From: Salipiger sp. H15
GTDB taxonomy: Bacteria; Pseudomonadota; Alphaproteobacteria; Rhodobacterales; Rhodobacteraceae
Assembly (NCBI RefSeq): GCF_040409955.1
Contig: NZ_CP123388.1
Span: 186,001 to 250,000 of the forward strand
Length of the DNA: 64,000 bases
Direction: 5' to 3'
Part shown: positions 41,475-50,807 of the stretch, piece by piece
Numbering within the stretch: the stretch's first letter is position 1
Layout: each line of letters begins with the position of its first letter
Translations under genes and position numbers: made by a program
Notes under the pieces: model-generated
What the model was told of the DNA's origin: nothing
Seen by the model: only the letters and a program-made list of their open reading frames with translations
Databases searched by the model: none

Positions 41475-42371
41475 ATGAGCGACGGAACCATGAGTGACGA
41501 GAGAAAGCTCCCTGCCCCATCGCCGGCGCGGCCTGCGCGAAGCCTGACCCGCAAGATCGTACCGGTGCTGTGGTCCCTCGCGTCCCTCGCGATCTTCGTC
41601 GGCTTGTGGGAGTTCGCGTGGTGGCGGGGGTGGGCCAACCCCCTGCTCCTGCCACCGCCCCACATCTTCCTGGCCAACCTGCCCGACCAGTTCCGCTTCT
41701 TCGACCCGAACGGCCAGCGCGCCGGCGCGCTCAGCTCGGGCGGCTCGATCTGGTCGGTGCTTGGGGTGATCGGCTGGACCTCGCTGCGGGTGACCGCGGG
41801 GCTCGCCGTGGGCTTCGCGCTGTCGCTGGCGGTGGGGCTCGCGATCCGCTACTTCCGCATCTTCGGCAACCTCATGCTGCCGATGATCACCATGCTGGCG
41901 CCGATCTCGCCGGTGGCCTGGATCCCGGTGGCGGTCTTCGTCTTCGGCATCGGCAACCCGCCGGCGGTGTTCCTGGTGTTCATCGCGATCTTCTTCGTGA
42001 TGACGCTGGCGACGCTCTCGCTGATCGACAGCGTGCCCAAGAACTACATCCAGCTGGCCAAGATCATGGGCTGCTCGAAGCGGCAGATCTACCGTCACGT
42101 GATCCTGCCGGCGATCCTGCCCGACCTTTTCGTCACGCTGCGCATGAACCTCTTCGGCGCCTGGATGGTGGTGCTCATCGCCGAGGCGGTGGGCGTCGGC
42201 TCGGGCCTCGGGCAGGTCACCATGATGGCCCGCAACACGTTCAACGCCAGCCTCGTCTTCTTCACCATGACCCTGATCGGGATCACCGGCTTCGCCTTCG
42301 ACCAGGCGCTCCGCTACGTGCAGCGCAAGGTCCTGTGGTGGGTCGGCCCCAGCCCCGTGGGAGGGGTGTGA
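41475..42371 (+). CDS. ABC transporter permease, SsuC/TauC type
   Basis: A 298-residue inner-membrane permease with about six helices and the coupling motif DSVPKNYIQLAKIMGCSKRQIYRHVILPAILPDLF. ATG 41475 follows AGGAGA. The extended stretch before the first transmembrane loop (LPDQFRFFDPNGQRAGALSSGG) is longer than in SsuC. It lies between the binding protein and ATPase genes of the rightward operon and forms a homodimeric channel in this family. Confidence 0.92.
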   Translation: MSDGTMSDERKLPAPSPARPARSLTRKIVPVLWSLASLAIFVGLWEFAWWRGWANPLLLPPPHIFLANLPDQFRFFDPNGQRAGALSSGGSIWSVLGVIGWTSLRVTAGLAVGFALSLAVGLAIRYFRIFGNLMLPMITMLAPISPVAWIPVAVFVFGIGNPPAVFLVFIAIFFVMTLATLSLIDSVPKNYIQLAKIMGCSKRQIYRHVILPAILPDLFVTLRMNLFGAWMVVLIAEAVGVGSGLGQVTMMARNTFNASLVFFTMTLIGITGFAFDQALRYVQRKVLWWVGPSPVGGV

Positions 42372-42373
42372 CC

Positions 42374-43156
42374 ATGCTCGGACTGTCCATCAAGAATGTC
42401 TCCAAGACCTGGAACCCCGACGGGCCCGATCCCGTCCCGGCGGTTCGGAACCTCACGCTCGACGTGGCGCTTGGCGAGTTCGTCGTGCTGCTCGGGCCGT
42501 CGGGCTGCGGCAAGAGCTCGCTGCTCTACATCGTCGCCGGGCTCGAGGACGCGACGCAGGGCAGCGTCACCTTCGACGGGCTCGAGATCACCGAGCCCTC
42601 GCCGGAACGCAGCCTGATCTTCCAGGAGGCCTCGCTCTACCCGTGGCTGACGGTGAAGGACAACATCACCTTCGGGCTGAAGATCGCCGGCCGCTCGCCG
42701 CGCGAGATGGACGAGGCGGCGGACCGGCTGATGCGGCTCGTCGGCCTTGCCGGGGCCGGCAACAAGCGCCCGCACGAGCTGTCGGGCGGCATGCGCCAGC
42801 GGGCGGCACTGGCCCGGGCGCTGGCGATGAAACCCAAGGTGCTGCTGATGGACGAGCCCTTTGCCGCGCTCGACATCCAGACCCGTGCGCGCATGCAGAA
42901 GCACCTGCTCGACGTCTGGGAAAGCTCCGGCGCCTCGGTGCTGCTGGTCACCCACTCGATCGAGGAGGCGCTGGCGCTCGCCGACCGCATCGTCGTGTTC
43001 AGCGCCCGTCCCGGCCAGATCAAGGCCGAGATCCGGCTCGACCAGGCCCGTCCGCGCGACCTGCGCAGCCCCGAAATGATCGACCTTGCCCGGCGCTGCG
43101 AGGCGCTGCTGGCCGAGGAAGTTGAAAAATCCTTCAAGGAACAGGAATTCTCGTGA
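42374..43156 (+). CDS. ABC transporter ATPase, SsuB/TauB type
   Basis: A 260-residue ATPase: Walker A GPSGCGKSS, Q-loop IFQEASLYPWLTVKDNITFGL, signature LSGGMRQRAALARAL, Walker B VLLMDEPFAALD, switch VTHSIEEAL. The pattern is typical for nitrate/sulfonate/taurine-type importers. It begins two bases after the permease stop; its own stop overlaps the next amidohydrolase start (GTGA), linking transport and hydrolysis genes translationally. Confidence 0.94.
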   Translation: MLGLSIKNVSKTWNPDGPDPVPAVRNLTLDVALGEFVVLLGPSGCGKSSLLYIVAGLEDATQGSVTFDGLEITEPSPERSLIFQEASLYPWLTVKDNITFGLKIAGRSPREMDEAADRLMRLVGLAGAGNKRPHELSGGMRQRAALARALAMKPKVLLMDEPFAALDIQTRARMQKHLLDVWESSGASVLLVTHSIEEALALADRIVVFSARPGQIKAEIRLDQARPRDLRSPEMIDLARRCEALLAEEVEKSFKEQEFS

Positions 43157-44694
43157 GTACCCAGATTGTTACCGCCCGCTGGATCGTGTCGGGCGCAAAG
43201 GATGACACCTCCCCCGAGATCATCGAGAACGCGGCGCTGGCGCATGAGGACGGGGTGATCCTCGCCGTCGGCCCCGCCGCCGAGATCCTCGCCGCCTACC
43301 CGGGCGCCGAGGTGACGGACTACCCGCACCACCTGATGATGCCGGGCCTCGTCAACAGCCACCACCACATCGGCCTGACGCCGCTGCAGCTTGGCGCGCC
43401 CGATTACGCGCTGGAGCTGTGGTTCGCCGCGCGCCTGTCGATGCGCAAGATCGACCCCTATCTCGACACGCTCTACTCGGCCTTCGAGATGATCTCGTCC
43501 GGCGTCACCACGGTGCAGCACATCCAGGGCTGGGCGACGGGCGATCTCGAGCAGGTCAAGGCCTCGGCCGGCGGCGTGCTGCGCGCCTACGAGACCATCG
43601 GCATGCGCGCCTCCTACTGCTACGCGGTGCGCGAGCAGAACCGCTTCGTCTACGCGGCCGACGAGGACTTCTGCCGCCGCCTGCCGCCCGAGGCCGGGCG
43701 CGCCATGGCCGAGCATCTCGCGCAGCAGAAGATGAGCTTCCCCGAGTACATGGCGCTCTACGAGCACCTGCGCGACACGAAGACCCATGCCCGCGCGCGC
43801 ATCCAGCTGGCCCCGGCCAACCTGCACTGGATGACCGACGACGGGCTGCTGGCAATGAAGGAGCGCTCCGACGCGGACGGCGTGCCGATGCACATGCACC
43901 TGCTCGAGACCGCCTACCAGAAGGAATACGCCTTCAAGCGCACCGGAACGACGGCGGTCAAGCACCTTGAAAAGCTGGGTATTCTCGGGCCGAAGCTGAC
44001 GCTGGGTCACGGCGTCTGGATGACCGAGGAAGACCTCGAGATCTGCGCCGGCACCGGCACCTGCGTGTGCCACAACTGCTCGTCCAATTTCCGCCTGCGC
44101 TCGGGAATGCTGCCGCTGATGGAGCTGCGCAAGCGCGGCATCACCGTCGGCATGGGCATGGACGAGGCGGGGATCAACGATGACCGCGACATGCTGCAGG
44201 AGATGCGCCTCGCGCTGACCGTGCACCGCGTCCCGGGCATGGACCACGACGCCGTGCCGACGCCGACGCAGGTGCTGCGCATGGCCTCGGAGCATGGCGC
44301 GCTGACCACCGCCTTCGGCGCCGAGATCGGCCGGCTCGACGCCGGGCGGCGTTTCGACGCGGTGGTGCTCGACTACGATCGCGCCACCTACCCGTTCCAG
44401 GACCCGGACATCGCGCCGCTCGACGCGCTCATCCACCGCGCCAAGACCAAGGACGTGCACGCGGTGCTGGTGGATGGCGAGGTGATCTTCCGCGAGGGCG
44501 TCTTCACCCGCATAGACCGCGAGGAGATCCTCGCCCAGATCGCCGAGGCGCTGGCCCTGCCGCGCGACGCGGAGGAGCAGCACCGCCACTGGCTGCGCGC
44601 GCAGGTCTTCGGCGAGGTCGAGAAGTTCTACGACGGCTACATCACCGGCACCGCGGCGCGGACGCCCTACTACACCGGCTCGTCCCGGACCTGA
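43153..44694 (+). CDS. amidohydrolase-family protein (guanine deaminase/triazine hydrolase-like)
   Basis: A 513-residue metal-dependent amidohydrolase, starting with GTG overlapping the ATPase stop. Metal ligands: His70 and His72 (VNSHHHIG), the histidine of MHMHLLETAYQ, the histidine of LTLGHGVWM and Asp in GMGMDEAGINDD. Aromatic and charged insertions make it longer than cytosine deaminase (about 430). The family includes guanine deaminase, TrzA and AtzB-type chlorohydrolases. The tight coupling to an importer suggests it acts on the imported ring compound. Confidence 0.9.
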   Translation: MSTQIVTARWIVSGAKDDTSPEIIENAALAHEDGVILAVGPAAEILAAYPGAEVTDYPHHLMMPGLVNSHHHIGLTPLQLGAPDYALELWFAARLSMRKIDPYLDTLYSAFEMISSGVTTVQHIQGWATGDLEQVKASAGGVLRAYETIGMRASYCYAVREQNRFVYAADEDFCRRLPPEAGRAMAEHLAQQKMSFPEYMALYEHLRDTKTHARARIQLAPANLHWMTDDGLLAMKERSDADGVPMHMHLLETAYQKEYAFKRTGTTAVKHLEKLGILGPKLTLGHGVWMTEEDLEICAGTGTCVCHNCSSNFRLRSGMLPLMELRKRGITVGMGMDEAGINDDRDMLQEMRLALTVHRVPGMDHDAVPTPTQVLRMASEHGALTTAFGAEIGRLDAGRRFDAVVLDYDRATYPFQDPDIAPLDALIHRAKTKDVHAVLVDGEVIFREGVFTRIDREEILAQIAEALALPRDAEEQHRHWLRAQVFGEVEKFYDGYITGTAARTPYYTGSSRT

Positions 44695-44718
44695 CGCGGG
44701 AGGCGAGGAGGCCCGACC

Positions 44719-46215
44719 ATGCCTGAAACCCTGTTTCGCAACGTGCGCCTGCTTGACCTGCAGGCGCACGGCGGGATGTCCGCGCCCTGCGACCTGCTGG
44801 TGCGCAACGGCCGCATCGCCGCGATCGGCGCGCTTGGCGACATTCCCGGCGCAACGATCGTCGAGGGGCGCGGCGACCTGCTGATGCCCGGCCTCGTGAA
44901 CGGCCACTTCCATTCCTCGGTCACCCACATGAAGGGGCGGCTGCCGTCGCTGCCGCTCGAGGTCTTCATGCTCTACGAGTGCCCCGAGCTGGAAGTGCTG
45001 CGCCCGACCCCGCGCGAGGCCTACCTGCGCACCATGCTGGCCTGCATCGAGATGCTGAAGACCGGCACCACCTCGGTGCAGGACGACTGCTTCTTCGTGC
45101 CGGAACCCGAGCCCGCGATCATCGACGCGGTGGCGCAGGCGTATCTCGACAGCGGCATCCGCGCCCGGCTCGCGCTCGACCAGCCCGAGGTGCCGGAGCT
45201 CGACAAGCTGCCCTTCCTGCGCGAGTTGCTGCCGCCCGAGCTGCGCGCGCCGCTCGAACTGCCCTCGCCCTGCCCGGCCGAGCGGCTGCTGGAGCTCTAC
45301 GATCACCTGATCACCCGCTGGCACGGCGCGGCGGAGGGCCGGATCAAGGCCGCGGTCTCCTGCTCGGCGCCGCAGCGCGTGACGCCCGGCTACTTCGCCG
45401 CGCTCGACGCGCTGAGCCGGAAGCATGACCTGCCCTTCTACGCCCACATGCTCGAGACCAAGCTGCAGCGGGTCTATGGCGAGGACTGCCTCGGCGGGCG
45501 CTCGCTGGTGCGCTACACCGCCGATCTCGGCCTGCTGTCGGAGCGGATGAACGTGATCCACGCCATCTGGGTTGACGATGCCGATCTCGACCTGCTGGCG
45601 GAAACCGGCGCGAGCGTGGCGCACAACCCGATCTCGAACCTCCGCCTCGGCAGCGGCATCATGCGCTGGCGCGACATGCAGGACCGGGGCATCCCGATCT
45701 GTCTCGGCGTCGATGAGGCGATCGCCGACGATGCGATCAACATGTGGTCGGTGATGAAGACCGCCGCGCTGATCCACACGCTCGACCGCCCTCGCTACGA
45801 AAGCTGGCCCGCCCCCGGAGAGGTGCTGCGGGCGGCCACCGAGGGCGGCGGCAGGGCGATGCGCGAGCCGGGTCTCGGCACGCTGGCAGCAGGCGCGCCT
45901 GCGGACCTGAACCTCGTCAATCTGCGCGCCCTGCCCTTCGTGCCGCTCAACGACCTTCCGCGCCAGCTGGTGCATTGCGAGCTGGGCCAGTCCCTGCGCC
46001 TGACCATGGTGGCCGGGGAGATCGTCGCCGAGGGAGGGCGGCTCTGCCGCGTCGACGAGGCGGCGCTGCTGGAAGAGGCGGCCGAGGTCTTCGGGGCGAA
46101 GCGCGAGGCGATGGACCGCGCCGATGCGCAGGTCGCGCGCTACCTGCCCGCCTACCGCGCGATGTATGACCGCGCGTCGGCGCGGGACGTGGGGATGCGG
46201 CGACGCCTCGACTGA
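44719..46215 (+). CDS. amidohydrolase-family protein, paralogous to the upstream enzyme
   Basis: A 498-residue amidohydrolase with His63/His65 (VNGHFHSS), the histidine of FYAHMLETKLQ, that of NVIHAIWVDD and Asp in LGVDEAIADD. It shares with the preceding protein the pattern H-M-L-E-T at the second metal site and D-E-A-I/G-x-N/D-D-D at the last, so the two look like diverged paralogues acting on related substrates or successive steps. AGGCGAGG precedes the ATG 24 bases after the upstream stop. Last gene of the rightward operon. Confidence 0.9.
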   Translation: MPETLFRNVRLLDLQAHGGMSAPCDLLVRNGRIAAIGALGDIPGATIVEGRGDLLMPGLVNGHFHSSVTHMKGRLPSLPLEVFMLYECPELEVLRPTPREAYLRTMLACIEMLKTGTTSVQDDCFFVPEPEPAIIDAVAQAYLDSGIRARLALDQPEVPELDKLPFLRELLPPELRAPLELPSPCPAERLLELYDHLITRWHGAAEGRIKAAVSCSAPQRVTPGYFAALDALSRKHDLPFYAHMLETKLQRVYGEDCLGGRSLVRYTADLGLLSERMNVIHAIWVDDADLDLLAETGASVAHNPISNLRLGSGIMRWRDMQDRGIPICLGVDEAIADDAINMWSVMKTAALIHTLDRPRYESWPAPGEVLRAATEGGGRAMREPGLGTLAAGAPADLNLVNLRALPFVPLNDLPRQLVHCELGQSLRLTMVAGEIVAEGGRLCRVDEAALLEEAAEVFGAKREAMDRADAQVARYLPAYRAMYDRASARDVGMRRRLD

Positions 46216-46245
46216 GGCCGCCCGCGGAGAACGGCGCCCGGCGGT

Positions 46246-46947
46246 TCAGGCCGCGGCGATGACCGAATAGTCGGGCGTACCTTCCCAGATGAGGTCCCAG
46301 GACGCGCCCGGTCGGACGTTCTGGATGGCGCGGGGCTCGAAGCACACGAGGCAGTTGCCCCCCGGCTTCGGCGCGCGGACCGAGGGGTAGATCAGCCCAC
46401 GCGCGCCTTCGCGCCGCAGGTGCTGGGCAAGGGTCTGGCCCTCGGGGTATCCGATCGCCGGATCGGGGTGCAACGCCGGATGGCCCGGGTCATCGGTGAT
46501 GTCGTCAAAGGCGCCGATGAAATCCGCCAGCATCTCGACGTAGCGGGCGCTGTCCTCGAAACAGCCGGTATAGCCAAGCTCGCGCGTCCGGTGCCACGCC
46601 ACCTCGCTGACCGAGACCATGACGTCCCAGGCGCAGTACCAGGCCCCGCGCTCCTCGGAGTTGAAGCGGTTGCCGCCAGCGCGCGTGTAGGTGAAGGCCG
46701 CGTTGACATGGGTCTCGCCATAGATGCGCAGGTCGTGGCTGCGGCGGCGCCAGGCAAGCTCGCGCGGGTCGATATGGGGGTTCCTGCCCCGCTCGGCCTG
46801 GAGGCGGCCGCTGGTCATACCCTCGATCTCGGCGAGGATCTCGACCTCGTCGTCGCTGTCCACGAGGCCGCGCAGCGCGGGCGGCTTGTGGTAGGTGGCG
46901 GGCAGGAGGCGAACAAGACCGCGATCCGAAATCTCGGTCTGTTTCAC
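46246..46947 (-). CDS. RES-domain toxin (NAD-targeting type)
   Basis: A 233-residue RES-domain protein. The family Arg-Glu-Ser core appears in the region GGNRFNSEERGAWYCAWDVMVSVSEVAWHR and later ARGLIYPSVRAPKPGGNCLVCFEPR. RES toxins degrade or ADP-ribosylate using NAD and arrest growth. It starts with GTG overlapping the antitoxin stop as GTGA, and the antitoxin gene precedes it, as in parS-parT/mbcA-mbcT modules. The protein is somewhat longer than typical RES toxins (about 150-200). Confidence 0.88.
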   Translation of the reverse strand: MKQTEISDRGLVRLLPATYHKPPALRGLVDSDDEVEILAEIEGMTSGRLQAERGRNPHIDPRELAWRRRSHDLRIYGETHVNAAFTYTRAGGNRFNSEERGAWYCAWDVMVSVSEVAWHRTRELGYTGCFEDSARYVEMLADFIGAFDDITDDPGHPALHPDPAIGYPEGQTLAQHLRREGARGLIYPSVRAPKPGGNCLVCFEPRAIQNVRPGASWDLIWEGTPDYSVIAAA

Positions 46948-47333
46948 GCGCCACCCCGCAGCGCGTCGAGATAGGTGCGGATGGCGAGGATCTGTGGCAG
47001 GCCGCCCTCGACCGCGGCGTCGACCGGCCGGCTGCCGCCGAAGAGCGGGCCGGCGTTCGGCCGGGTGAACCAGCTCCGCGCGAGCGGGTCCGAGAAATAG
47101 AGTTCGAGCGACTTGTAGATGCCGATCACCGCGCTGAGCCGCAACAGCTGGTCCTTGGTCAGCTCGCCGGCGAAATCGGGTTTCCGGGCGCGTTTCCAGG
47201 TGCTTTCCGACATGTCCGCGAGGCCCGCCGCCTCCTTGACGCTGAGCGCCCAGGCATCGACGATGCGCGCGTAGGCCTTGAGGGCGACGGCGTTGATCTG
47301 CGCGGGTTCCCGGGTCTTGGCGATGACGTGCAT
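46944..47333 (-). CDS. MbcA/ParS/Xre-family antitoxin (DUF2384)
   Basis: A 129-residue antitoxin. The N-terminal helix-turn-helix is VKEAAGLADMSESTWKRARK; the C-terminal toxin-binding part ends YFSDPLARSWFTRPNAGPLFGGSRPVDAAVEGGLPQILAIRTYLDALRGG, which is diagnostic for the DUF2384 group. AAAGGAGAT precedes ATG 47333. Operator arms flank its own -35 box, suggesting autorepression. Confidence 0.9.
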   Translation of the reverse strand: MHVIAKTREPAQINAVALKAYARIVDAWALSVKEAAGLADMSESTWKRARKPDFAGELTKDQLLRLSAVIGIYKSLELYFSDPLARSWFTRPNAGPLFGGSRPVDAAVEGGLPQILAIRTYLDALRGGA

Positions 47334-47352
47334 CTCGATCTCCTTTGGCCTG

Positions 47353-47392
47353 AATATAGACCATCTGATCCCTTAGTAAAGATCATATGGAC
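47353..47392 (-). promoter_or_regulatory. antitoxin-toxin promoter with inverted-repeat operator
   Basis: On the minus strand, TTTACT (47375-47380) and TATATT (47353-47358) are spaced by 16 bases, a good sigma-70 promoter 20 bases upstream of the antitoxin start. GACCATCTGATC (47359-47370) and GATCATATGGAC (47381-47392) are inverted repeats matching at 10 of 12 bases, one in the spacer and one just upstream of the -35. Binding of the Xre antitoxin here would block the promoter. Confidence 0.65.
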
Positions 47393-47418
47393 CGATCGCC
47401 AGAGCGCCGCGCCGTTCC

Positions 47419-48342
47419 CTAGCCTTCGAAGGGCGGGAAGAGCTTCAGCTGCTCGGCGCGCTCGAGGATCGCGCGGATGCAGGCCTGCACCTTGGGGTTG
47501 GCGCGCCGCTCGGGCAGCACGTGGATGCCCATGACCGCGCGCTTGACGTCCACGCCGGGCCGCAGCTCGACCCGGCCGAGCCCCTGCTCGCCGAAATACT
47601 CCGTCAGGACCGTGCTGTGGATCAGCACCGCGTCGGTGGCATGGACGAACTCGAGGCAGGCCTCGAGCGAGTTCGAGGTGAAGGCATGACCGAGCCGGGA
47701 GGCATCGTAGAGCTCGCTGCCCGAGACGAGGCGCTTCTGGCTGACGTCGACGGGATAGGCCATGGTCGTGGGATAGGCGCGGATCTCCTCGAGGCCGCGC
47801 GGCTCGGCCAGGAGCGGGTGCCCGCGCCGGACGAAATAGCCATCCATGGCGTGGCCGATCGGGATGAAGTCGACGGCGATCCCCTCCTTCAGCTGGTCGA
47901 TCCGGTGGCCGATGAAGAGCGAGATGTCCCCGGCCAGCAGCTGGTCCATGCAGCGCATCATGTTGCCGATGCTGAGGTTGATCGGCGCGTCCGGATGCGC
48001 CCTGAAATGCTCGACGACGTAGTCTCGCAGGATCAGGAACCAGGTGGAATAGCCGGTGCCGATGCTGATCCCTTCCTCCAGTTCCGCCTTCTGCCGCGCG
48101 ATCGTGGTCAGCGCGTTGGAGTGCAGCCGCCCGATGACCACGGCGCTGTTGTAGAGCGTCTCGCCATAGGTGGTCAGCTGCACGCCGCGCGCCGAGCGGT
48201 GGAAGAGCGTCACGCCGAGCGATTCCTCCAGCCGCTTGATGTTGTAGCTGAGCGTCGGCTGCGACAGGCGCAGCTTCTCGGCAGCGGCCATGAGCGAGCC
48301 CGCCTCGGCGACCGCCACGAATTGTTCGAGAGCCCTGTCCAT
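47419..48342 (-). CDS. LysR-family transcriptional regulator
   Basis: A 307-residue LysR protein; helix-turn-helix at residues about 16-45 (GSLMAAAEKLRLSQPTLSYNIKRLEESLGVTLFHR), effector domain following. ATG 48342 is preceded by AGGAGGAGG. Divergent from the sugar ABC transporter cluster. On the minus strand TTGACC and TATGCC spaced by 17 bases (48398 down to 48371) could be its promoter, overlapping the CATAGA palindrome, which suggests autoregulation. Confidence 0.9.
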   Translation of the reverse strand: MDRALEQFVAVAEAGSLMAAAEKLRLSQPTLSYNIKRLEESLGVTLFHRSARGVQLTTYGETLYNSAVVIGRLHSNALTTIARQKAELEEGISIGTGYSTWFLILRDYVVEHFRAHPDAPINLSIGNMMRCMDQLLAGDISLFIGHRIDQLKEGIAVDFIPIGHAMDGYFVRRGHPLLAEPRGLEEIRAYPTTMAYPVDVSQKRLVSGSELYDASRLGHAFTSNSLEACLEFVHATDAVLIHSTVLTEYFGEQGLGRVELRPGVDVKRAVMGIHVLPERRANPKVQACIRAILERAEQLKLFPPFEG

Positions 48343-48368
48343 GTGTCCGCCTCCTCCTCTGGAAGAGG

Positions 48369-48385
48369 CATAGATACCTTCTATG
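48369..48385. promoter_or_regulatory. LysR-type site CATAGA-N5-TCTATG
   Basis: Perfect 6-base arms around TACCT; the inner part fits the T-N11-A rule for LysR operators (T48371 to A48383). It lies in the 207-base gap between the LysR gene and the sugar-binding-protein gene. Confidence 0.6.
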
Positions 48386-48549
48386 ACACGGTCAATATTT
48401 TGTAGTTGTTCGTATGGCTCGGGCTCCCTAGGTTGGTCCGGCGACAGTGCTTCGACACGCGTCGCGCCCGGTGAGGAGACACCGGACGATGGAGGAGAAG
48501 GACGGGCGGGCGCCCTGCGTGCCACAGCCGTCCAGTTTGGGAGGACAAC

Positions 48550-49842
48550 ATGACTTCGACCCGTATCGACCGGCGCCGGCTTCTCGGCACCGGGCTGGCG
48601 ATGGCCGGCCTGCCGCTTCTGGGAGCGCGCGGCGCCTTCGCGCAGCAGGGTGGCAATATCCGCATGATCTGGTGGGGCGGAGACGAGCGCGCGCGGCGCA
48701 CCAACGCCGCCATCGACAAGTTCAGGGCCGCCAACCCCGAAGCCTCGGTGGAGGCGGAATTCATGGGCTGGGACGACTACTGGGCGCGGCTGGCGACCCA
48801 GGTCGCCGGCGGCAATGCGCCCGATTTCATCCAGATGGACTACCGCTACATGTTCGAATACGCGCGGCGCGACGCGATCCGCCCGCTTGACGAATTCCTT
48901 GGCGCGGAACTCGACATCGCCGATTTCGGGCAGGTCAACCTCGACAGCTGCTCGGTGGACGGCAAGCTCTACGGCGGCAACGTCGGGGTCAACGCCTTCT
49001 CGGTGGTCTACGATGCCAAGGCCTGGGACGAGGCCGGGGCAGAGGCGCCGTCGCTCGGCACGAGCTGGGACGGCTTTGCCGAGAAATGCGCCGCCTTCGC
49101 CGCCGGGAACAGCCGCAGCCGCGTTTACGCGACCGCCGACGGCAGCGGCCAGGAGGGGCTCTTCGAGGTCTGGCTGCGCACCCAGGGCAAGGCCCTCTAC
49201 ACGCCCGAGGGCATGCTCGGCTACGACGCCGCGGACGCGGGCCGCTGGTTCGCCTACTGGGCCGAGATGCGCAAGGCCAAGAGCTGCGTGCCCGCCGACG
49301 TGCAGGCGCTCTACAAGAACTCGCCCGAGACCGCGCCGATCGTCTCGGGCAGCGCAGTGACCGATTTCGCCCACTCCAACCAGTTCGAGTCCTACCAGAA
49401 GCTGGTGCAGGCCGAGCTTTCGGTGGTCGGCGCGCCGGTACTCGAGGGTGGCCAGCCGGGCCAGTACCTCAAGCCTTCGCAGATGTTCTCGATCTCCTCG
49501 ACCTCGAAGGAGCCGGCACTCGCGGCGCGGATGATCAACTTCCTGATCCGCGATCCCGAGGGTGCGCGCCTGCTCGGCCTCGACCGCGGCGTGCCCGCCT
49601 CGCCGGAGATCCGCGAGGCGATCCTGCCCGATCTCAACGACAGCGGCCGCAAGGTGGTCGAGCTGATCTCCAGCCTGACGCCGCAGATCGGTGCGCTGCC
49701 CCCGGCCCCGCCGAAGGGCGCGGGCGAGATCAACGCGGTGCAGATCCGCGTCAGCCAGGAAGTGGGTTTCGAGGCCGTCTCGCCGGAAGAGGGCGGCGCG
49801 GCGCTGGTCGACGAGGCCGCCGCGATCCTGAAGCGGGCCTGA
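48550..49842 (+). CDS. sugar ABC transporter substrate-binding protein, Tat signal
   Basis: A 430-residue family 1 extracellular binding protein with a twin-arginine signal ([26 protein letters not shown], about residues 6-31). The mature part starts [42 protein letters not shown], typical of oligosaccharide-binding proteins. GGGAGGACAAC precedes the ATG. First gene of the cluster with two permeases, a damaged ATPase, an oxidoreductase fragment and a GH105-type hydrolase, so unsaturated uronate-containing oligosaccharides (pectin rhamnogalacturonan or ulvan type) are the likely ligand. Confidence 0.93.
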   Translation: MTSTRIDRRRLLGTGLAMAGLPLLGARGAFAQQGGNIRMIWWGGDERARRTNAAIDKFRAANPEASVEAEFMGWDDYWARLATQVAGGNAPDFIQMDYRYMFEYARRDAIRPLDEFLGAELDIADFGQVNLDSCSVDGKLYGGNVGVNAFSVVYDAKAWDEAGAEAPSLGTSWDGFAEKCAAFAAGNSRSRVYATADGSGQEGLFEVWLRTQGKALYTPEGMLGYDAADAGRWFAYWAEMRKAKSCVPADVQALYKNSPETAPIVSGSAVTDFAHSNQFESYQKLVQAELSVVGAPVLEGGQPGQYLKPSQMFSISSTSKEPALAARMINFLIRDPEGARLLGLDRGVPASPEIREAILPDLNDSGRKVVELISSLTPQIGALPPAPPKGAGEINAVQIRVSQEVGFEAVSPEEGGAALVDEAAAILKRA

Positions 49843-49845
49843 GGC

Positions 49846-50805
49846 ATGGCCGCATCCGACGCATTCGACGGCGGGACATCCGCCTCGCGTCCGGCACCGG
49901 AGGGATGGCTCGCGCGGGCCATCCACCGGAACGGCGCGGGCTACATGTTCCTCGCGCCCTGGCTGATCGGCTTCTTCTGCCTGACGCTCGGCCCGGCGCT
50001 GGTCTCGCTCTACCTGTCCTTCACCGACTTCGACCTGCTGACCTCGCCCGAGTTCATCGGCGCGCAGAACTACGTCCGCATGGTCACGGAGGACGCGAAA
50101 TTCGCCGCGGCGATCAAGGTGACGCTCGTCTACGTGGCGCTGTCGGTGCCGCTCAAGCTGGCCTTCGCGCTGGCGATCGCCATGGTGCTCAACCGCGGCA
50201 TGCGGGCCCTGCCGGCCTATCGCGCGATCTTCTACCTGCCCTCGCTGCTTGGCACCTCGGTCGCCATCGCGGTGCTCTGGCGGCAGCTCTTCGCGGCGGA
50301 CGGGCTGGTGAACTCGCTGCTGGCGATGGTCGGCATCGAGGGGCCGAGCTGGATCTCGAACCCCAACTACTCGCTCTACACGCTGGTGGTGCTCTCGGTC
50401 TGGCAGTTCGGCTCGCCGATGATCATCTTCCTCGCCGGCCTGCGCCAGATCCCCGCCGACATGTACGAGGCCGCGAGCCTCGACGGCGCCTCGCCGCGGC
50501 GGCAGTTCCTGCGCATCACCCTGCCGCTGCTCTCGCCGGTGATCTTCTTCAACTTCGTGATCCAGACGATCGAGGCATTCAAGGCCTTCACCCCGGCCTT
50601 CGTCATCTCGGGCGGCTCGGGCGGGCCGCTGAAATCCACCTACCTGCTGCCGATGTACATCTACGACGAGGCCTTCCGCCGCTTCGACATGGGCTATGCC
50701 TCGACCCTCGCCTGGGTGCTCTTCGTGATCATCATGGTGCTGACCCTCGCGGCCTTCTGGTCCTCGAAGAAGTGGGTCTACTACGCCGGCGACAAGCGGA
50801 GCTGA
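49846..50805 (+). CDS. sugar ABC transporter permease, UgpA/MalF-like
   Basis: A 319-residue permease with about six helices; coupling loop [37 protein letters not shown] has the EAA motif. It begins three bases after the binding-protein stop. An N-terminal cytoplasmic extension ([19 protein letters not shown]) precedes the first helix. Pairs with the following MalG-type permease. Confidence 0.93.
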   Translation: MAASDAFDGGTSASRPAPEGWLARAIHRNGAGYMFLAPWLIGFFCLTLGPALVSLYLSFTDFDLLTSPEFIGAQNYVRMVTEDAKFAAAIKVTLVYVALSVPLKLAFALAIAMVLNRGMRALPAYRAIFYLPSLLGTSVAIAVLWRQLFAADGLVNSLLAMVGIEGPSWISNPNYSLYTLVVLSVWQFGSPMIIFLAGLRQIPADMYEAASLDGASPRRQFLRITLPLLSPVIFFNFVIQTIEAFKAFTPAFVISGGSGGPLKSTYLLPMYIYDEAFRRFDMGYASTLAWVLFVIIMVLTLAAFWSSKKWVYYAGDKRS

Positions 50806-50807
50806 AC

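Noticed and set aside
42637..45975. Open frame of about 1,112 codons on the minus strand opposite the ATPase and amidohydrolases
   Set aside because: Its translation is rich in Arg, His, Gly and Ala without domain motifs, typical of antisense reading of GC-rich genes; the plus strand has clear enzymes with ribosome binding sites and overlaps.
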